A program made the translations under genes and the position numbers. 64,000 nt of DNA, taken from Casuarina equisetifolia (lineage: Eukaryota; Streptophyta; Magnoliopsida; Fagales; Casuarinaceae). The DNA is taken from contig CM052361.1 of the NCBI GenBank assembly GCA_028551475.1, positions 24,069,491 to 24,133,490 on the forward strand, in the 5' to 3' direction. The notes beneath the pieces were generated by a model, which was given only the letters and a program-made list of their open reading frames with translations, did not search any database and was not told the DNA's origin. Positions 1 to 12,010 of the stretch are shown here, piece after piece (positions within the stretch are counted from its first letter, which is position 1; each line of letters opens with the position of its first letter).

Positions 1-492
1 AGAGTTCTAGATACAGAAATTCACCCAGTTGAACCACCTTGGTTAAATGAATTTAGTGGGGTGATGAGGAATGTATATGGACCTGTCACTGGTGCAAAAA
101 CTATCTATGAGGATGACCAGGGATATTTGATAATCATCAGTTTGCCTTTTGCTGATCTTAAAAGGGTGAAAGTTACATGGTGGAATAATCTCACACATGG
201 TGTTGTCAAGATATCATCTGTGAGCACAGCCTGTATGCCCTTCATCAAGAGAAATGATAGAACATTCAAGCTTAGCGATCCATCTCCCGAACACTGCCCA
301 CCCGGGGAGTTTGTAAGGGAAATCCCGCTACCCACCCGGATCCCGGACGATGCCAAGCTAGAAGCTTATGGTGATGAAACAGGAACTGGTCTTGAGATTA
401 TGGTGCCAAAACACCGGGTGGGACCAGAAGAACATGAAGTTCGAGTATGCCTTCGTCCTCACCTTGGAGCAAACGAGCTTCTGTTGTCCTGA
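1..492 (+). CDS. HSP20-like chaperone-domain protein, 3' part
   Basis: The frame is open from the first base of the window and ends at a TGA at 490-492, so only the C-terminal 163 residues are present and the gene starts outside. The segment begins R-V-L-D-T-E-I-H-P-V and ends with a G-P-E-E-H-E-V-R-V-C-L run, which I recognise from the plant family annotated as HSP20-like chaperones superfamily (Arabidopsis AT5G02480 type). The middle has the beta-strand-rich pattern of an alpha-crystallin-like fold (E-G/Q-Y-L-I-I-I-S-L-P-F, then L-E-I-M-V-P-K). These proteins are longer than classical small HSPs and their biochemical role is poorly defined. It converges tail to tail with the HSC70 gene at 1579-4290. 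As I recall, the same neighbour pair occurs in Arabidopsis. No frame damage is visible. Confidence 0.85.
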   Translation, partial: RVLDTEIHPVEPPWLNEFSGVMRNVYGPVTGAKTIYEDDQGYLIIISLPFADLKRVKVTWWNNLTHGVVKISSVSTACMPFIKRNDRTFKLSDPSPEHCPPGEFVREIPLPTRIPDDAKLEAYGDETGTGLEIMVPKHRVGPEEHEVRVCLRPHLGANELLLS

Positions 493-1578
493 TATCACAA
501 TTGATAGAAAAATGTAAGGGATATGAGTGTCATGGTCATTTTTCCATTAGTTTGTATTGGAGAAAGAAATTTTTTTCAATTTATCAAATAAAAAGCTTTC
601 GTTTTTACTCTTATCACTTTTCTTTTACTACATACATTCGGCTCGGACTGATTATCTGGTTTTTGTTGTTGTGCATTCTAATAGCTTTGGTCTGGGACTG
701 CTCCTGAGCTTCGAGTTTGAAGTTCTAGGGACAGTGGTAAGGATCCTGCGACCTCATTCTTCACCTCCTTGATATCTCCTAGATTTCAGAATCATGTTGG
801 ATAGTCTACTCCCTTCTGGGTTATCTAGATTTTGCTAATCTTGGGTGTATTGTGTTTCTATTGCTAATTTAATGATGCTTCGGTAGAAACATGTAATATA
901 TGTATATACGTGTAGACCTTAAAAGCAAATTAGCCTGTACACTCATCGCAACTGTGAGGTCCCTTATCATGGGACATCCATATTTTGCAAATGCCTTGTT
1001 TTCTGGTTAGGTTTCTCAATTGGGCAATTTTCATGTATCATCTACGATAAAGGAAATAATGTTATCTATGACCTGTTTGTAAAATAAAAAACTGGGTCTG
1101 GATTATAGTGGGTTTCTGCCGAGATTGCTTCAAATGACCTACCAAATAGGGGACAAGAACTACCATACTGTACCCTGTCAATATTAAAACTAATCCCAGT
1201 TTTTGTCCTTTTGGATTGATCAGCTTATTATAAAAGATTAATCGCCCTATTATAGTTTATATGTGGGAGAGTAACTTGGAATCAACAATTGCTTGACTTC
1301 ATTGTATTCGTGAGTTCACGGAAACATTTGTTTCTCTAAATCCACAGAAAGGCATAGTTACAGGAAAGCATAAGGTCAATAAAAAGGCTCGACAATGGGG
1401 GAAAATAAAACTTTGTCACGACTTAAAAATACACAATACCGCTTTATATGAGTTCTTGAAACAAAAGCATCAGAGGTTTCTTAACGAAGAAAACAGGCAA
1501 CTAAGATTCAGACGGGCATTGGAATGATCACCATTCCCAATCTTAAGAAACAAACTAAAACCATTAGCAGGCTATTAT
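493..1578. other. convergent 3' flanks (3' UTRs and spacer)
   Basis: This stretch separates the stop codon of the HSP20-like gene (+) from the stop codon of HSC70 (-). It is T-rich and has only short open frames without recognisable domains. It most likely holds both 3' UTRs. An AATAAA-like word lies near 1378 on the + strand, but I cannot assign the cleavage sites. Confidence 0.5.
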
Positions 1579-4290
1579 TTAATCCACTTCCTCAATCTTG
1601 GGACCAGCGCCGCTTCCGCTGCCAGTTGTAGGACCATCCTCATCCATGGCTCCACCCGCATCACCGCCTGCACCTTGGTACATCTTGGCAATAATCGGGT
1701 TGCAGATACTCTCCAGCTCCTTCATCTTGTCCTCAAACTCATCAGCCTCAGCAAGCTGGTTCCCATCGAGCCACTGGATGGCCTGGTCAATTGCATCCTC
1801 AATCTTCTTCTTGTCGGCAGCGGGAAGCTTAGCAGCAATCTTTTCATCCTTGATGGTATTCCTCATGTTATAGGCATAGTTCTCCAGGGCGTTCTTTGCC
1901 TCGACCTTCTTCTTGTGCTCCTCGTCCTCCGCCTTGTACTTCTCAGCCTCCTGGACCATCTTCTCAATCTCTTCCTTGGAGAGTCTGCCCTTGTCGTTGG
2001 TGATTGTAATCTTGTTCTTCTGTCCGGTGGTTTTGTCCTCGGCAGAGACATTCAAGATACCGTTGGCGTCAATGTCGAAACAAACGTTGATTTGAGGGAC
2101 ACCCCTGGGAGCAGGAGGAATGCCGGAGAGCTCAAACTTGCCCAGCAGGTTGTTGTCGCGGGTTCTGCTTCGTTCCCCTTCGTATACTTGGATCAGCACA
2201 CCAGGTTGGTTATCTGAGTAGGTTGAGAACACCTGCTCCTTCTTCGTAGGAATGGTTGTGTTCCTTGGAATCAAAACAGTCATGACACCACCAGCAGTCT
2301 CCAGCCCGAGGGAAAGAGGAGTGACATCCAACAGCAGTAAGTCCTGCACTTTCTCGTTACCCTCACCACTTAGGATTGCAGCCTGGACAGCAGCGCCGTA
2401 AGCAACTGCCTCGTCAGGGTTAATGCTCTTGCAAAGCTCCTTCCCGTTGAAGAAGTCCTGCAACAACTGCTGAACTTTGGGAATCCTAGTAGAGCCACCA
2501 ACTAGAACCACGTCGTGAACGTTGCTCTTGTCCATCTTAGCATCCCTCAAACATTTCTCCACCGGCTCCATACACTTCCTGAACAAATCCATGTTCAGCT
2601 CCTCAAATCTTGCTCTGGTGATCGTCGAGTAGAAATCAATACCCTCATACAGAGAATCAATCTCAATAGTAGTCTGAGCTGTGGATGAGAGAGTCCTCTT
2701 AGCCCTCTCACAAGCAGTTCTCAACCTCCTCAGAGCCCTGGGGTTTCCACTGATATCCTTCTTGTGCTTTCTCTTGAATTCCTGGACGAAATGGTTCACC
2801 ATTCTGTTATCAAAATCTTCACCTCCCAAGTGGGTATCACCAGCGGTAGATTTTACTTCAAAAATGCCCTCTTCAATGGTGAGAAGAGAGACATCGAACG
2901 TCCCACCACCAAGATCAAAGATAAGTACGTTCTTTTCCCCAGTACTCCCTGCCTTCTTATCAAGCCCATAGGCGATAGCAGCAGCGGTGGGCTCGTTGAT
3001 TATACGCATCACATTGAGGCCTGAAATAACCCCTGCATCCTTTGTGGCTTGACGCTGCGAATCATTGAAGTAGGCAGGGACTGTGACAACTGCATTCTTA
3101 ATAGTTGTGCCAAGGTATGCCTCAGCAATCTCCTTCATCTTTGTGAGAACCATGGAGGAAATTTCCTCTGCAGAGAATTGCTTCTCTTCTCCCTTGTAAT
3201 TAACAACAATCATGGGCTTGTCGCCAGGGCCAGGAATCACCTTAAATGGCCACAATTTGATGTCGCTCTGCACTGATGGATCGCTGAACCTCCTACCAAT
3301 CAATCGCTTGGCATCTGGATACCACAAAACAAACAGATTTATTCAGAACATCTTCCTAGCTCATTCGCGCCACAAATTACACACTTTTAACCTAAAAATT
3401 AACATGCATTCTTGTGCCCCGAATAAAACGAAATACATTGAATTCTGATTTTTGACCTACAAACGTTTCTTTTTTATACATCTATACATCTATATTATTT
3501 CCCGATGATTCTAAATTCAAACATATGGAGATTGATTACGAAATCCTTTTGCTTCCAAAGTACAGGCTATTGGTGAAGCAAAGCAATAGCATTTACAAAG
3601 ACAAATGTTCCACCAAAGAGAACCTCTACGACACAAGATCAACAATGTTTTTCCTTCACTAATATTCTCTAAGGAGCCAGCAACCACAGAGATAGCTACA
3701 AATTAGGCTTTATCACCTAAAGACACCTCAATTTACGAAAAACAGAGCACATAGACTCTAACATAACAGAACACAACATTATTCATAGGGACGTACTCAT
3801 TAGGTCAAAAAAAATGTTTCTCCTTCACTCCTCTACTCTAAGATACCAGTAACCATGCAGATAACTGCAAACTAAGCTTTAAAACCAAAAGACTTCTCAG
3901 TTCGCGGAAAACAGAGACACAGAACTCTAACATAATTCTCTCTTTCTCAATCAACTAACTACAGCATAATTCCAAGATTCTAGAAAAGAATCACAAATAA
4001 CAGATGAAGAACATAACAAAGCGCAAATCGCAACTAAAAAAATACAAATATTTAGTAAACAGAGAGCGCAAGAACTCACCGAAAACTGTGTTGGTAGGGT
4101 TCATGGCGACCTGGTTCTTGGCCGCATCACCGATCAGACGCTCGGTGTCGGTGAAAGCCACATAAGACGGCGTCGTCCTGTTTCCCTGGTCATTCGCGAT
4201 GATCTCAACGCGATCATGCTGCCACACCCCTACACACGAATACGTCGTGCCCAAATCGATCCCAATCGCTGGACCCTCACCCTTCGCCAT
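1579..4290 (-). CDS. HSC70: cytosolic heat shock cognate HSP70 (gene A, canonical)
   Basis: ATP-driven chaperone of the cytosol and nucleus. It has two exons, 4080-4290 and 1579-3314, joined over a 765-bp GT-AG intron that splits an Asp codon (G|AT), the usual plant HSC70 position. The product is 648 aa, normal for the family. The nucleotide-binding domain (about 1-390) has [32 protein letters not shown] and D-L-G-G-G-T-F-D. The linker reads D-L-L-L-L-D. The substrate domain and a single helical lid follow, then a Gly-rich tail ending I-E-E-V-D, the docking motif for TPR co-chaperones such as HOP and CHIP. Every catalytic residue I can place is present. The start is the ATG of M-A-K-G-E-G. 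A perfect heat-shock element lies upstream. This is the only complete canonical member of the array. Confidence 0.97.
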
Positions 4291-4414
4291 AGCTTCTTCT
4301 CAAACTCACACAAAAACACTTGAAAGAACGAAAAACTTCGATTCTGCGAGACACAGGAATTTCTCTATTGAGTGAATAAGAGGAAGGGGATGGGTTAAAA
4401 AGGAAGAATCCGAT

Positions 4415-4427
4415 TTCTGGAAGGTTC
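4415..4427 (-). promoter_or_regulatory. heat-shock element of HSC70 gene A
   Basis: On the minus strand the sequence reads GAAccTTCcaGAA, three alternating 5-bp units of the heat-shock factor site with no mismatch. It lies about 125 bp upstream of the ATG. A T-rich TATA-like word (TTTTTAACC) lies a little downstream at about 4393-4402. Heat-shock factor control is inferred from the motif alone. Confidence 0.75.
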
Positions 4428-5707
4428 TGATCGCGGCCCCTGAGCCGTCGGATTAAGATCTTTTGGTAATTTCATTTTTTATTAATTTTTATTGGAGCAG
4501 CCCTCCCGCTTTTCTTCGGCTCTTTAACTGTCTACGCGGTTCGAGAATTTTCCAGTACAGTCTTCTAAAGCGACGTGCTGTGATTTGGGTCACTTAAAGC
4601 CACGTGCCGTGTTCCGGGTCTGTGACGGATGGCTCTGACGGGGCGGGTTCTGTCATTACCAAATTTGGGAAAGCAGCAATGAGTTTCCTTCAAATTTTTT
4701 ACACTCCATTCCACTCTTGCCCCCACCGATACCCAAATTTACAAATATCTCCCTCACTTTTATTCCCTCCACGTAAAAAGAAATGTATATACCAAAATAT
4801 TATAACCAATATAAAAATATATTGTTCTTTAATAAGATACATTATTTTATGATTTTTTTAAATTAATCTATAATTATCGCACATTGCTAAAGTTTAAGTT
4901 AGGTTTGTGAGATGATTTATATGTAATAGATGCCTCATTCCCTTAAGTGAGATTTTTAGAATAATTGGACCTTGTAACATTGTAGTAGAGGTCAATCCTT
5001 AGGCATCAAAGTAAACAATGACTGAGAATCTAAATAATAAAGATAATATCTCAATAAAAATTGAGTTTAATCATTACAATAATAATCATTTAATTAATTA
5101 ATTTAATGGTAAGTTAATAATAACTCTGACTATAAATTTTAAAATTTAATATTTCATGTACATGAATTAGTTATATGTGTTGTTATATATATATATATTT
5201 ATATTTATATTTATATTTATATAAAGCATTATGGTAATCGAATATGTTAGAACTAATGTAAAATTGTTTTACATTATTAAGGTATAAATTTGTATTGTAA
5301 TTTATATTTAAATGTTTCAAATACATCTTAAATTAACTTTTAAAGAATGTGTTAAAAAACAATGTGAATGAATGTCTATTGTTATTAATATTTTGATCCA
5401 AAATTTTCCTTTTATGTGAGGACATCTCCTCCTTAACAACTGGTTTTAGGAAGGTAATGAGATTTTCTAATGGGGAAAAATGGCGTTGGGAAAGGAAGGA
5501 GCCAGGAGGGAATGTGTCATGTAAACAACCCACATAAGGAAGTTAACTTCATCTTTAAACATCCAATCCAAGAACACAAACACGTACTACGACAAGCAAT
5601 CCTCTAGCTTACTGGCTTACAAAAACCAGATAACAACCACCTTATTACCAAGATTGAAACATATTTACAGATGCACAATTTCAGAGGCCTTTGAGAAATT
5701 AAATCTA
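4428..5707. other. AT-rich spacer between genes A and B
   Basis: I see no gene here. About 4790-5330 is very AT-rich. From about 5440 to 5707 the sequence matches the 3' flank of gene C (about 13930-14212), for example the run GTTGGGAAAGGAAGGA and the region GGAAGTTAACTTC, so it is the 3' flank of gene B carried in the segmental duplication. Confidence 0.6.
5183..5222. repeat. AT microsatellite, (TA)n then (ATTTAT)n
   Basis: A short run of TA dinucleotides passes directly into four ATTTAT-type hexamer units. Confidence 0.9.
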
Positions 5708-8684
5708 TCAACCTCTACAGCCAGCAGATCCTTCGTACATCTTGGCAATGAAAGGGTAGTAGAAGCCTTCCAGCTCCTTCATCCTCTTGTCAAACTCATC
5801 TACCTCCCCCATCATGGTCCCTTTCAAGCCACTGGATGGTCTGCTCAATGGCATCTTCAGTCTCATTAGCCAAAGTAGTCTTCACATCTTTCATTCTGTA
5901 CCTCATGTAGTAAACAAAATTCTCCAGAGCATTCTTTGCCTTAACCGTTTTCTGATGTTCCCTATTCTCCGGCACGTCCTTCTTCACCTGCTTCTTAAAC
6001 TTCTCCTTCTTAGGCTCTTTATTCGGAGTCACATACCACTCAGCCTCCCTGGCGTCAATCTTGATCTCCTTGTCGGGTTTCTTATCCTTTTGACTGGTTC
6101 TACACATGGTCTTCTCAGTCTCCTTTTGTTATAAGTAGTATTTTATTCTATTATATTATGCCATTATTATTGTGTTTTGGACTGGCCGTGTCTTTGTATA
6201 TTTTGGACTGGCACTTGTGTATTTTGGACTGGCTGTGTATTGGCCCATTTGCTATTGTATTTGTGGCAGAACGGGAAGGAATACAGGGGAGGTTCCAAAC
6301 ACTATTCTCTCTCTATTTACAGAGACCGGCGGTGAAGGGTTCCCGTAATAGAGCCCAACGATTGTCTTGTTTTCTTTGTCTTTTTTTTCACCATTCCGCA
6401 TACAGGAAGGCACCGTAAGGCTGCTGTCCAGAAGGAGATCTGTCCAGGAGGGCCTACTACAAGGCCACGGGCAGCAGCTCTACGAGCACTTACGGAGGGA
6501 GCTCCATCCAACGCCCAACACCTTTCCACCCTCCGGCAGCTGGTTCTTAATCTCCTTATACTCTGGCATGGCTCCAACTAATTCACCATTAGCAGCCTGT
6601 TTAGTCTGGTTAATGACCGGATTGCATATGCTCTCCAACTCGCTCATCTTGAACTTGAATTCTTCCACTTCAGCGAGTTGGTTCCCTTCGATTCAATGGA
6701 TACACCTCTCGATAGCATCTTCGATCATCTCCTTTTGAGCGGATGGCACTTTGGCTACAAAAATTTCGTCCTTGAATGTGTTCCTCATGTTTAAAGCGTA
6801 CTTCTCAAGTGCATTCTTTTTCTCAATCTTCATGTTGTGCTCCTCATCGTCAACCTTGTATTTATTCGCTTCCTGTACCAACCTCTTCATTTTTTCCTTG
6901 GAGAGCCTACCAGTATTTGTGATTACTATTTCCTTCTTCTTTCCAGTGGCTTCGTCTTTGGCGGAGACGTTCAAGATACCGTCGGCTTCTATGTCGAAGC
7001 AAACGGTGATTCGTGGAGCTCCATCAGAAGTAGCACGAATACCTGAGAGCTCAAGCTTGCCCAGAAAACTGTTCTCTTGGATTCGTGTACGTTCGCCCTC
7101 ATAAATCTGTATGGTCACACTACGCGGTTTATCAGATTTGGGTGAGAAGTCCTGTTTGTCAAATTTAGCAGAGACCTCCATCTCCTTCTTGACGGGGATG
7201 GTGGTGTTTCTTGGAACCAACACACTCATGACAGCCCCAGAAGTCTCCAGACCAAGGCCTGGAGGAGTGACATCCAGGCACAAAATGTTCTGCAACTTTT
7301 TACTAGCCTCTTTGTTGAGAATCGCAGCCTGAACAGCAGCGCCGTAAGCAACAGCCTCATCGGCGTTAATCTTCTTGCAAAGCACCTTCCCCTTGAAGAA
7401 GTTTTGCAACAATTTCTGAACTCTAGGGATCCTGCTTGACCCTCCAACCAGAACCACATTATGGACGCTGCTCTTATCCATTTTAGCATCCTTCAAACAC
7501 TCCTCAACAGGCTCTATACACTTCCAGAATAAATCCTTGTTAAGCTCCTCGAACCTTGCTCGGGTGATGTCGGAGGAAAAGTCAATACCTTCGTACAAAG
7601 AATCAATCTCGATTGTTGTTGTAGTAATAGATGACAACATCCTCTTAGCCCTTTCACAAGCAGTCCATACTTTCCGGAGAGCCTTACCTCCCGTAATCTC
7701 CTTCTTATGCTTTGTGTTGAACTCTTCAGCGAGATGTTCCACCATTCTACGGTTAAAATCTTCGCCACCCAAGTGGGTATCGCCGGCGGTAGCTTTTACT
7801 TCAAAGATTCCCTCTTCCATGGTGAGAAGCGACACATCCAACGTGCCACCTCCAAGATCAAAGATGAGCACGTTCTTCTCACCATTGCCATCCTCCCTGT
7901 CAAGCCCGTATGCAATTGCAGCAGTAGTAGGCTCATTGATAAGACGCGTCACGTTTAGGCCGGCGATGACACCAGCGTCCATTGTCGCTTGCCGTTGCGA
8001 GTGACTGAAACGAGCAGGGACGGAGATTACAGCATTCTTGATCTTCGACCCGCAATGAGCCTCTGCTATCTCTTTCATCTCTATCAGAATCATTGAAGAG
8101 ATTTCTTCAGCCAGAAACCCCTTTTCCTCGTGCTTGTATTTGACAACAATAAGGGGCCTCCCATTACCAGGAACCACCTTGAATGGCCACAATTTCAAGG
8201 CACGTTGTACAGTGGCATCATTGAATGGCCTTCCAATCAAACGTTTGGAGTCTTCGTAAAGCCGACAGAACATCAAGAAGCAAACAGTTATTTACAAGAA
8301 CCATTCTCTGCTTTATAATAAGTACATTTATCACCTTAATTTCATTTAAAGCAATTAGAAAGGAAAAGAGGTTCAGCCTTTTGCGCTACTAATGGATTTG
8401 CTCGATGTAAAACATTCATGAAAATTCTAAAATGTAAACACGTAACGATATCAGAAAAGCAGGAACTTACCGAAAATAGTGTTGGTAGGATTCATGGTTG
8501 CTTGATCCAAGGCCGCTTGACCGATCAAACGGTGGATCTCGTTGAAAGCTACATAAGATGGGGTCTTTCGGTTCCCCGACTCGTTGGGTACGATCTCCAC
8601 CCGATTACGATTCCACACTGCCACACAAGAGTAGCATGTTCCCAAATCGATCCCAAATGCTGGACCCTGGCCTTTTACCTCCAC
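5708..8684 (-). pseudogene. divergent double-lid HSP70, dead copy (gene B)
   Basis: This is a close relative of gene C. Exon 1 is 8471-8684 and exon 2 runs from 8251, across a 219-bp intron with intact GT and AG. The ATPase domain and beta part of the substrate domain are open. Four kinds of damage are visible. The initiator ATG of C is GTG here (8682-8684). A Trp codon in lid 1 is TGA (at about 6691). Small indels break the second lid at about 5810-5870. A solo LTR (6127-6520) sits in the inter-lid linker. In addition a 2.1 kb LTR element (8708-10832) separates the gene from its promoter. It shares the group features: D-L-G-T-C-Y, Leu in place of Lys56, P-A-R-F-S-H, linker N-I-L-C-L-D. The second-lid remnant ends near the TGA at 5708. 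Confidence 0.9.
6127..6520. mobile_element. solo LTR inside gene B
   Basis: A 394-bp insertion begins TGTTATAAG and ends GCCCAACA, with a perfect 5-bp target duplication CCTTT at 6122-6126 and 6521-6525. The intact gene C gives the empty site. Inside, a TTTTGGACTGGC-type unit is repeated three times at about 6174-6232. The TG...CA ends and 5-bp duplication are diagnostic of an LTR left after recombination. It interrupts the codons of the linker between lid 1 and lid 2. Confidence 0.9.
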
Positions 8685-8707
8685 AGCAAGGAAAAACGGA
8701 CAGAAAG

Positions 8708-10832
8708 TGTTGGGAGAATTCAACAAAGTCGCATCATCCACACAGAGATTGAACACACAAATATAAGAACGCACACACCCAAATACAACAGATTTAAGAG
8801 GTTCGGAACATCATAATGTCCTACGTCCCTTGTAGTCTCTTCTCATTAGATTTTTCCATACATTCCAATAGGTATCTCATGGATTCTCTCATCAACTAGA
8901 ATCCATGAGAGGGGCCTTTTTCAACAATTAGCCCCTCATGGGGACTCTCTCAATTTGTCCCATTAGGTTTCTCTATACTTCTCCTATTTATAGAGAAACT
9001 CTAAAGGAATCCTAGTTGAATACTATTAGGAAAATCTACTTCCACATAAGGATAAGAATCCTACTCCAACACTACTAGGAATAAGGATAAGAATCATAAT
9101 CCAACACTACTAGGAAATCCACTATATCTAGAAGATATTTCCTAGTTCTACAATTATATAGAAACCCTTGATTGTAATGACAACCATACCCTTTAACCTA
9201 ATTGTTCCACCAATCCTAACAATCTAATTCTCCCAACAAGTGGTATCGGAGCCATGTTTTGGATCCCAACAAGTGGTATGGGAGACAAGTTTGGTTTCTA
9301 ACAAGTGGTACGGTGAGCGTGGACCGTGGAAGATCGGGACCAAAGATGATAGATTGAACATGGTGAACGCAATTGAAGAAGCAGATTGATGTGTTTTAAG
9401 GTGAGATTTTCTCTTTCCCTAAATCCAGTTTGATTTTTGGATGATATTGATGTAGATCAACTGGAATACATTGTTGGAGTTGTGGATTGAGGTTTGCAAA
9501 GTGCAGATCTATGTCTCTCTGTTTATATCTGAGCATTTGGCTCAAGTTGTGGTGTTAGATGACAGAGAATGATGGAGATATTGATGTTTGAGGGGGGAGC
9601 ACTTTGTTGAAGTTGTTGATGAATTGTTAATTGAGGGGGAACATGTTATGCTCCTATGTTGATGTGATTGATGAAGTAAAAATTTGGGATTTTTCAAGTC
9701 TGTCGATATTTAGATGAGGTGTATTGAGACTCCGACGGTTGATTCCGGGGAAGCACCAACAATTCTGAATAGGAGGTGGACTCTTCATTGGGGATTTTGA
9801 AGAGTGATCTCAATTGTTGTGGAAGTCCTATGATTTTTACTTTTATTGAGGGCCTCATGGTGGAGGACACATTTAGATGGAAGAAGCCCATGATGATGTG
9901 CGGATGCCTGGAGAGAAACACGGCCTAGGAGAGGTGTAACCTAGAAGAGGCTGCAGTGGAAGTGCCTAAGAAGGTATGACCTAAGAGAGGCGTGGTTTAA
10001 AGAAAAGGCAAGATGGCACAGTTGATGCGGGCTTGTTTTGAAGAGAGTTTTGTCCAGTCTTTCTCTATCAAAAAGATTGTGGCTATTGAGTTGAAGAGAG
10101 TTTTTGCAATCTTCTCTTTCAAAAGATTGTGGTTGAAGAGAGTTTACTTAGTCTTTCTCTGTCCAAAGACTATAACTGTGGAAGTTAAAGAGAGTTTCTC
10201 CAATCTTTCTCTTTCCAAAGATTGTGGTTATGTAGTTGATAATTTGAAGAGATTTTCCATACTTTCCTATGGTGCAGGGATGTTGCACCAAATTGTTCCA
10301 AGGAGGAGATTGTTAGGATTGGTGGAACAATTAGGTTAAAGGGTATGGTTGTCATTACAATCAAGGGTTTCTATATAATTGTAGAACTAGGAAATATCTT
10401 CTAGATATAGTGGATTTCCTAGTAGTGTTGGATTAGGATTATTATCCTTATTCCTAGTAGTGTTGGAGTAGGATTCTTATCCTTATGTGTAAGTAGGTTT
10501 TCCTAATAGTATTCAACTAGGATTCCTTTAGGGTTTCTCTATAAATAGGAAAAGTATAGAGAAACCTAGTGGGCAAATTGAGAGAGTCCCTATGGGGGGC
10601 TAATTGTTGAAGAAGGCCCCTCTCATGGATTCTAGTTGATGAGAGAATCCATGAGATACCTATTTGAGGAGAGGGAATGTATGAGAAAATATAATGAGAA
10701 GAGACTACAGGGGACGTAGGACATTATGATGTTCCGAACCTCTTAAATCTGTTGTATTTGGATGTGTGCGTTCTTATATTTGTGTGTTCAATCTCTATGT
10801 AGATGATGCGACTTTGTTGAATTCTCCCAACA
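8708..10832 (+). mobile_element. non-coding LTR element with LTRs in opposite orientation
   Basis: The element is bounded by TGTTGGGAG and CTCCCAACA with a 5-bp target duplication GAAAG (8703-8707 and 10833-10837). The left LTR (8708-9238) is followed by a Met-tRNA-type primer site TGGTATCGGAGCC (9241-9253). A purine tract AAGGAGGAGA (about 10300-10309) precedes the right LTR (10311-10832). The right LTR is the reverse complement of the left one, not its direct repeat; a 17-bp stub at 9222-9238 keeps the normal LTR end next to the primer site. The interior has no recognisable gag or pol, as in TRIM/LARD-type non-autonomous elements. It sits in the 5' UTR of gene B. Confidence 0.88.
10038..10235 (+). 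repeat. four degenerate ~50-bp tandem copies in the LTR element
   Basis: The unit is GAAGAGAGTTT, then a variable stretch, then CTTTCTCT and CAAAGATTGTGG. It repeats four times with substitutions and small indels. It lies close to the purine tract of the element and its function is unknown. Confidence 0.8.
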
Positions 10833-12010
10833 GAAAGAGATAACAGAAAGCAACAAAGAAATCTCTTAGAATTCCAACGAGAAAGATCACAGAGACTCTG
10901 ACCTGAACAACGAACTTGGAATTTGACAGGGCTAGCCAGTAGTTCCATTTATACAATGTCCAGCTGCGGACTTGGCACGCAAGTATTGAGGCCTTCACTT
11001 TTCCGTACGTCGATCTCTTTATTCTCTTTTCTTGGTTCACTTTGAAATTGACTTCAGAAACCGTAAATCATTTCCCATAAACAAAAACAGGAATGGGGAT
11101 AAATGATCACCACAATTATTAATCCAAAGGCACTCATATTCCATTCATCAATTTTTTTCCGATAAACTTGCACTTCAGCTTGTGACTGGCCAAGCAGGGC
11201 CTGGACATCGGGGTCGTTGCCTTCTCTGTTGCAAACCCTCCAGCCGGAGTTGGGGTGTCCTGGGTCCCCTGTCTCCATCACCTTGTGGAAGTCGGGCTCG
11301 TTGCCTTTTCTGTAGCAAACCCACCACTCAGAAGTTGGGTTCTCCTGTCTACACCACCCTTCATGCTCTTTTTTTCTGCCACCGAGGAAACTACGTGAAC
11401 AGAGTAGCAACGATGAGGAACGCCGAATGTCAAGCTTGACGGGGAGAGCTTATTCAACAAGTTCTGAGTGAATTTATGTTGTGTTTATGATCGTATCATA
11501 ATCAGATAGGACCTGTCAAATTGATTACTGTTTTCCCACGTTCAACATATTTTGATATTACTTTTTCTGTATGTTAGATATTATGGTTTCTTCCAAAAGT
11601 AATCATACTTCGATTTACAACAAGAATGGAGAATTCTTTGTACAAGTCAGGAAGTTTATTGAAATTAAAAAGAACAAGTGTTTGATTAATTATCATAAAT
11701 TAAGTTGATCAAATTTTCATAATACCTAATTCATTTAATCCTATAGGAGATTAAGATATTTACGTGATTTATATATATCTAAAATTGAGAGTCAAGTGTT
11801 AAGTAATGAATGGTTATTCGTGTTTTATGTATGTTTTTGAATTATTAAACTTGTAATAGTCATCCATTTGTATGCTCATCATTAGAATTATTCAACTTGT
11901 GATAGTCATCCATTTTGTATGCTCATCATTGGAGGTTATGTAGAACTCCCAACATTTTAAGCATTCATGAATTTTGTGACAAATGATGGAAATAAAAATA
12001 AAAACAAGTA
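10833..12010 (-). repeat. promoter-side duplicated block of gene B
   Basis: This block is homologous to 16868-18085 (upstream of C) and in part to 32580-33320 (upstream of D). It contains the 5' UTR continuation and the TATA box of gene B, and two copies of a GTCGTTGCCTT-CTGT-GCAAACC word near 11213 and 11299, matched near 17290 and 17367. Short open frames in it have no domain and follow the repeat, not a gene. Confidence 0.75.
10947..10953 (-). promoter_or_regulatory. TATA box of gene B
   Basis: TATAAAT on the minus strand in the context TGTATAAATGGAAC. Without the inserted element it would lie about 137 bp from the ancestral start codon, matching 135 bp in gene C and 132 bp in gene E. The LTR element now separates it from exon 1. 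Confidence 0.65.

Noticed and set aside
447-772. Small open frames after the HSP20-like gene
   Set aside because: They lie in the 3' UTR, overlap each other and show no domain.
8461-8690. Loss of catalytic Lys71 in the divergent HSP70s
   Set aside because: I first read A-A-K to A-A-M/L/I as Lys71. Counting residues shows it is Lys56; Lys71 lies in D-S-K-R at the start of exon 2 and is kept in every copy.
10013-10339. 108-codon frame in the LTR element as a gag-like gene
   Set aside because: It simply translates the four tandem repeats of the non-coding interior and the start of the right LTR.
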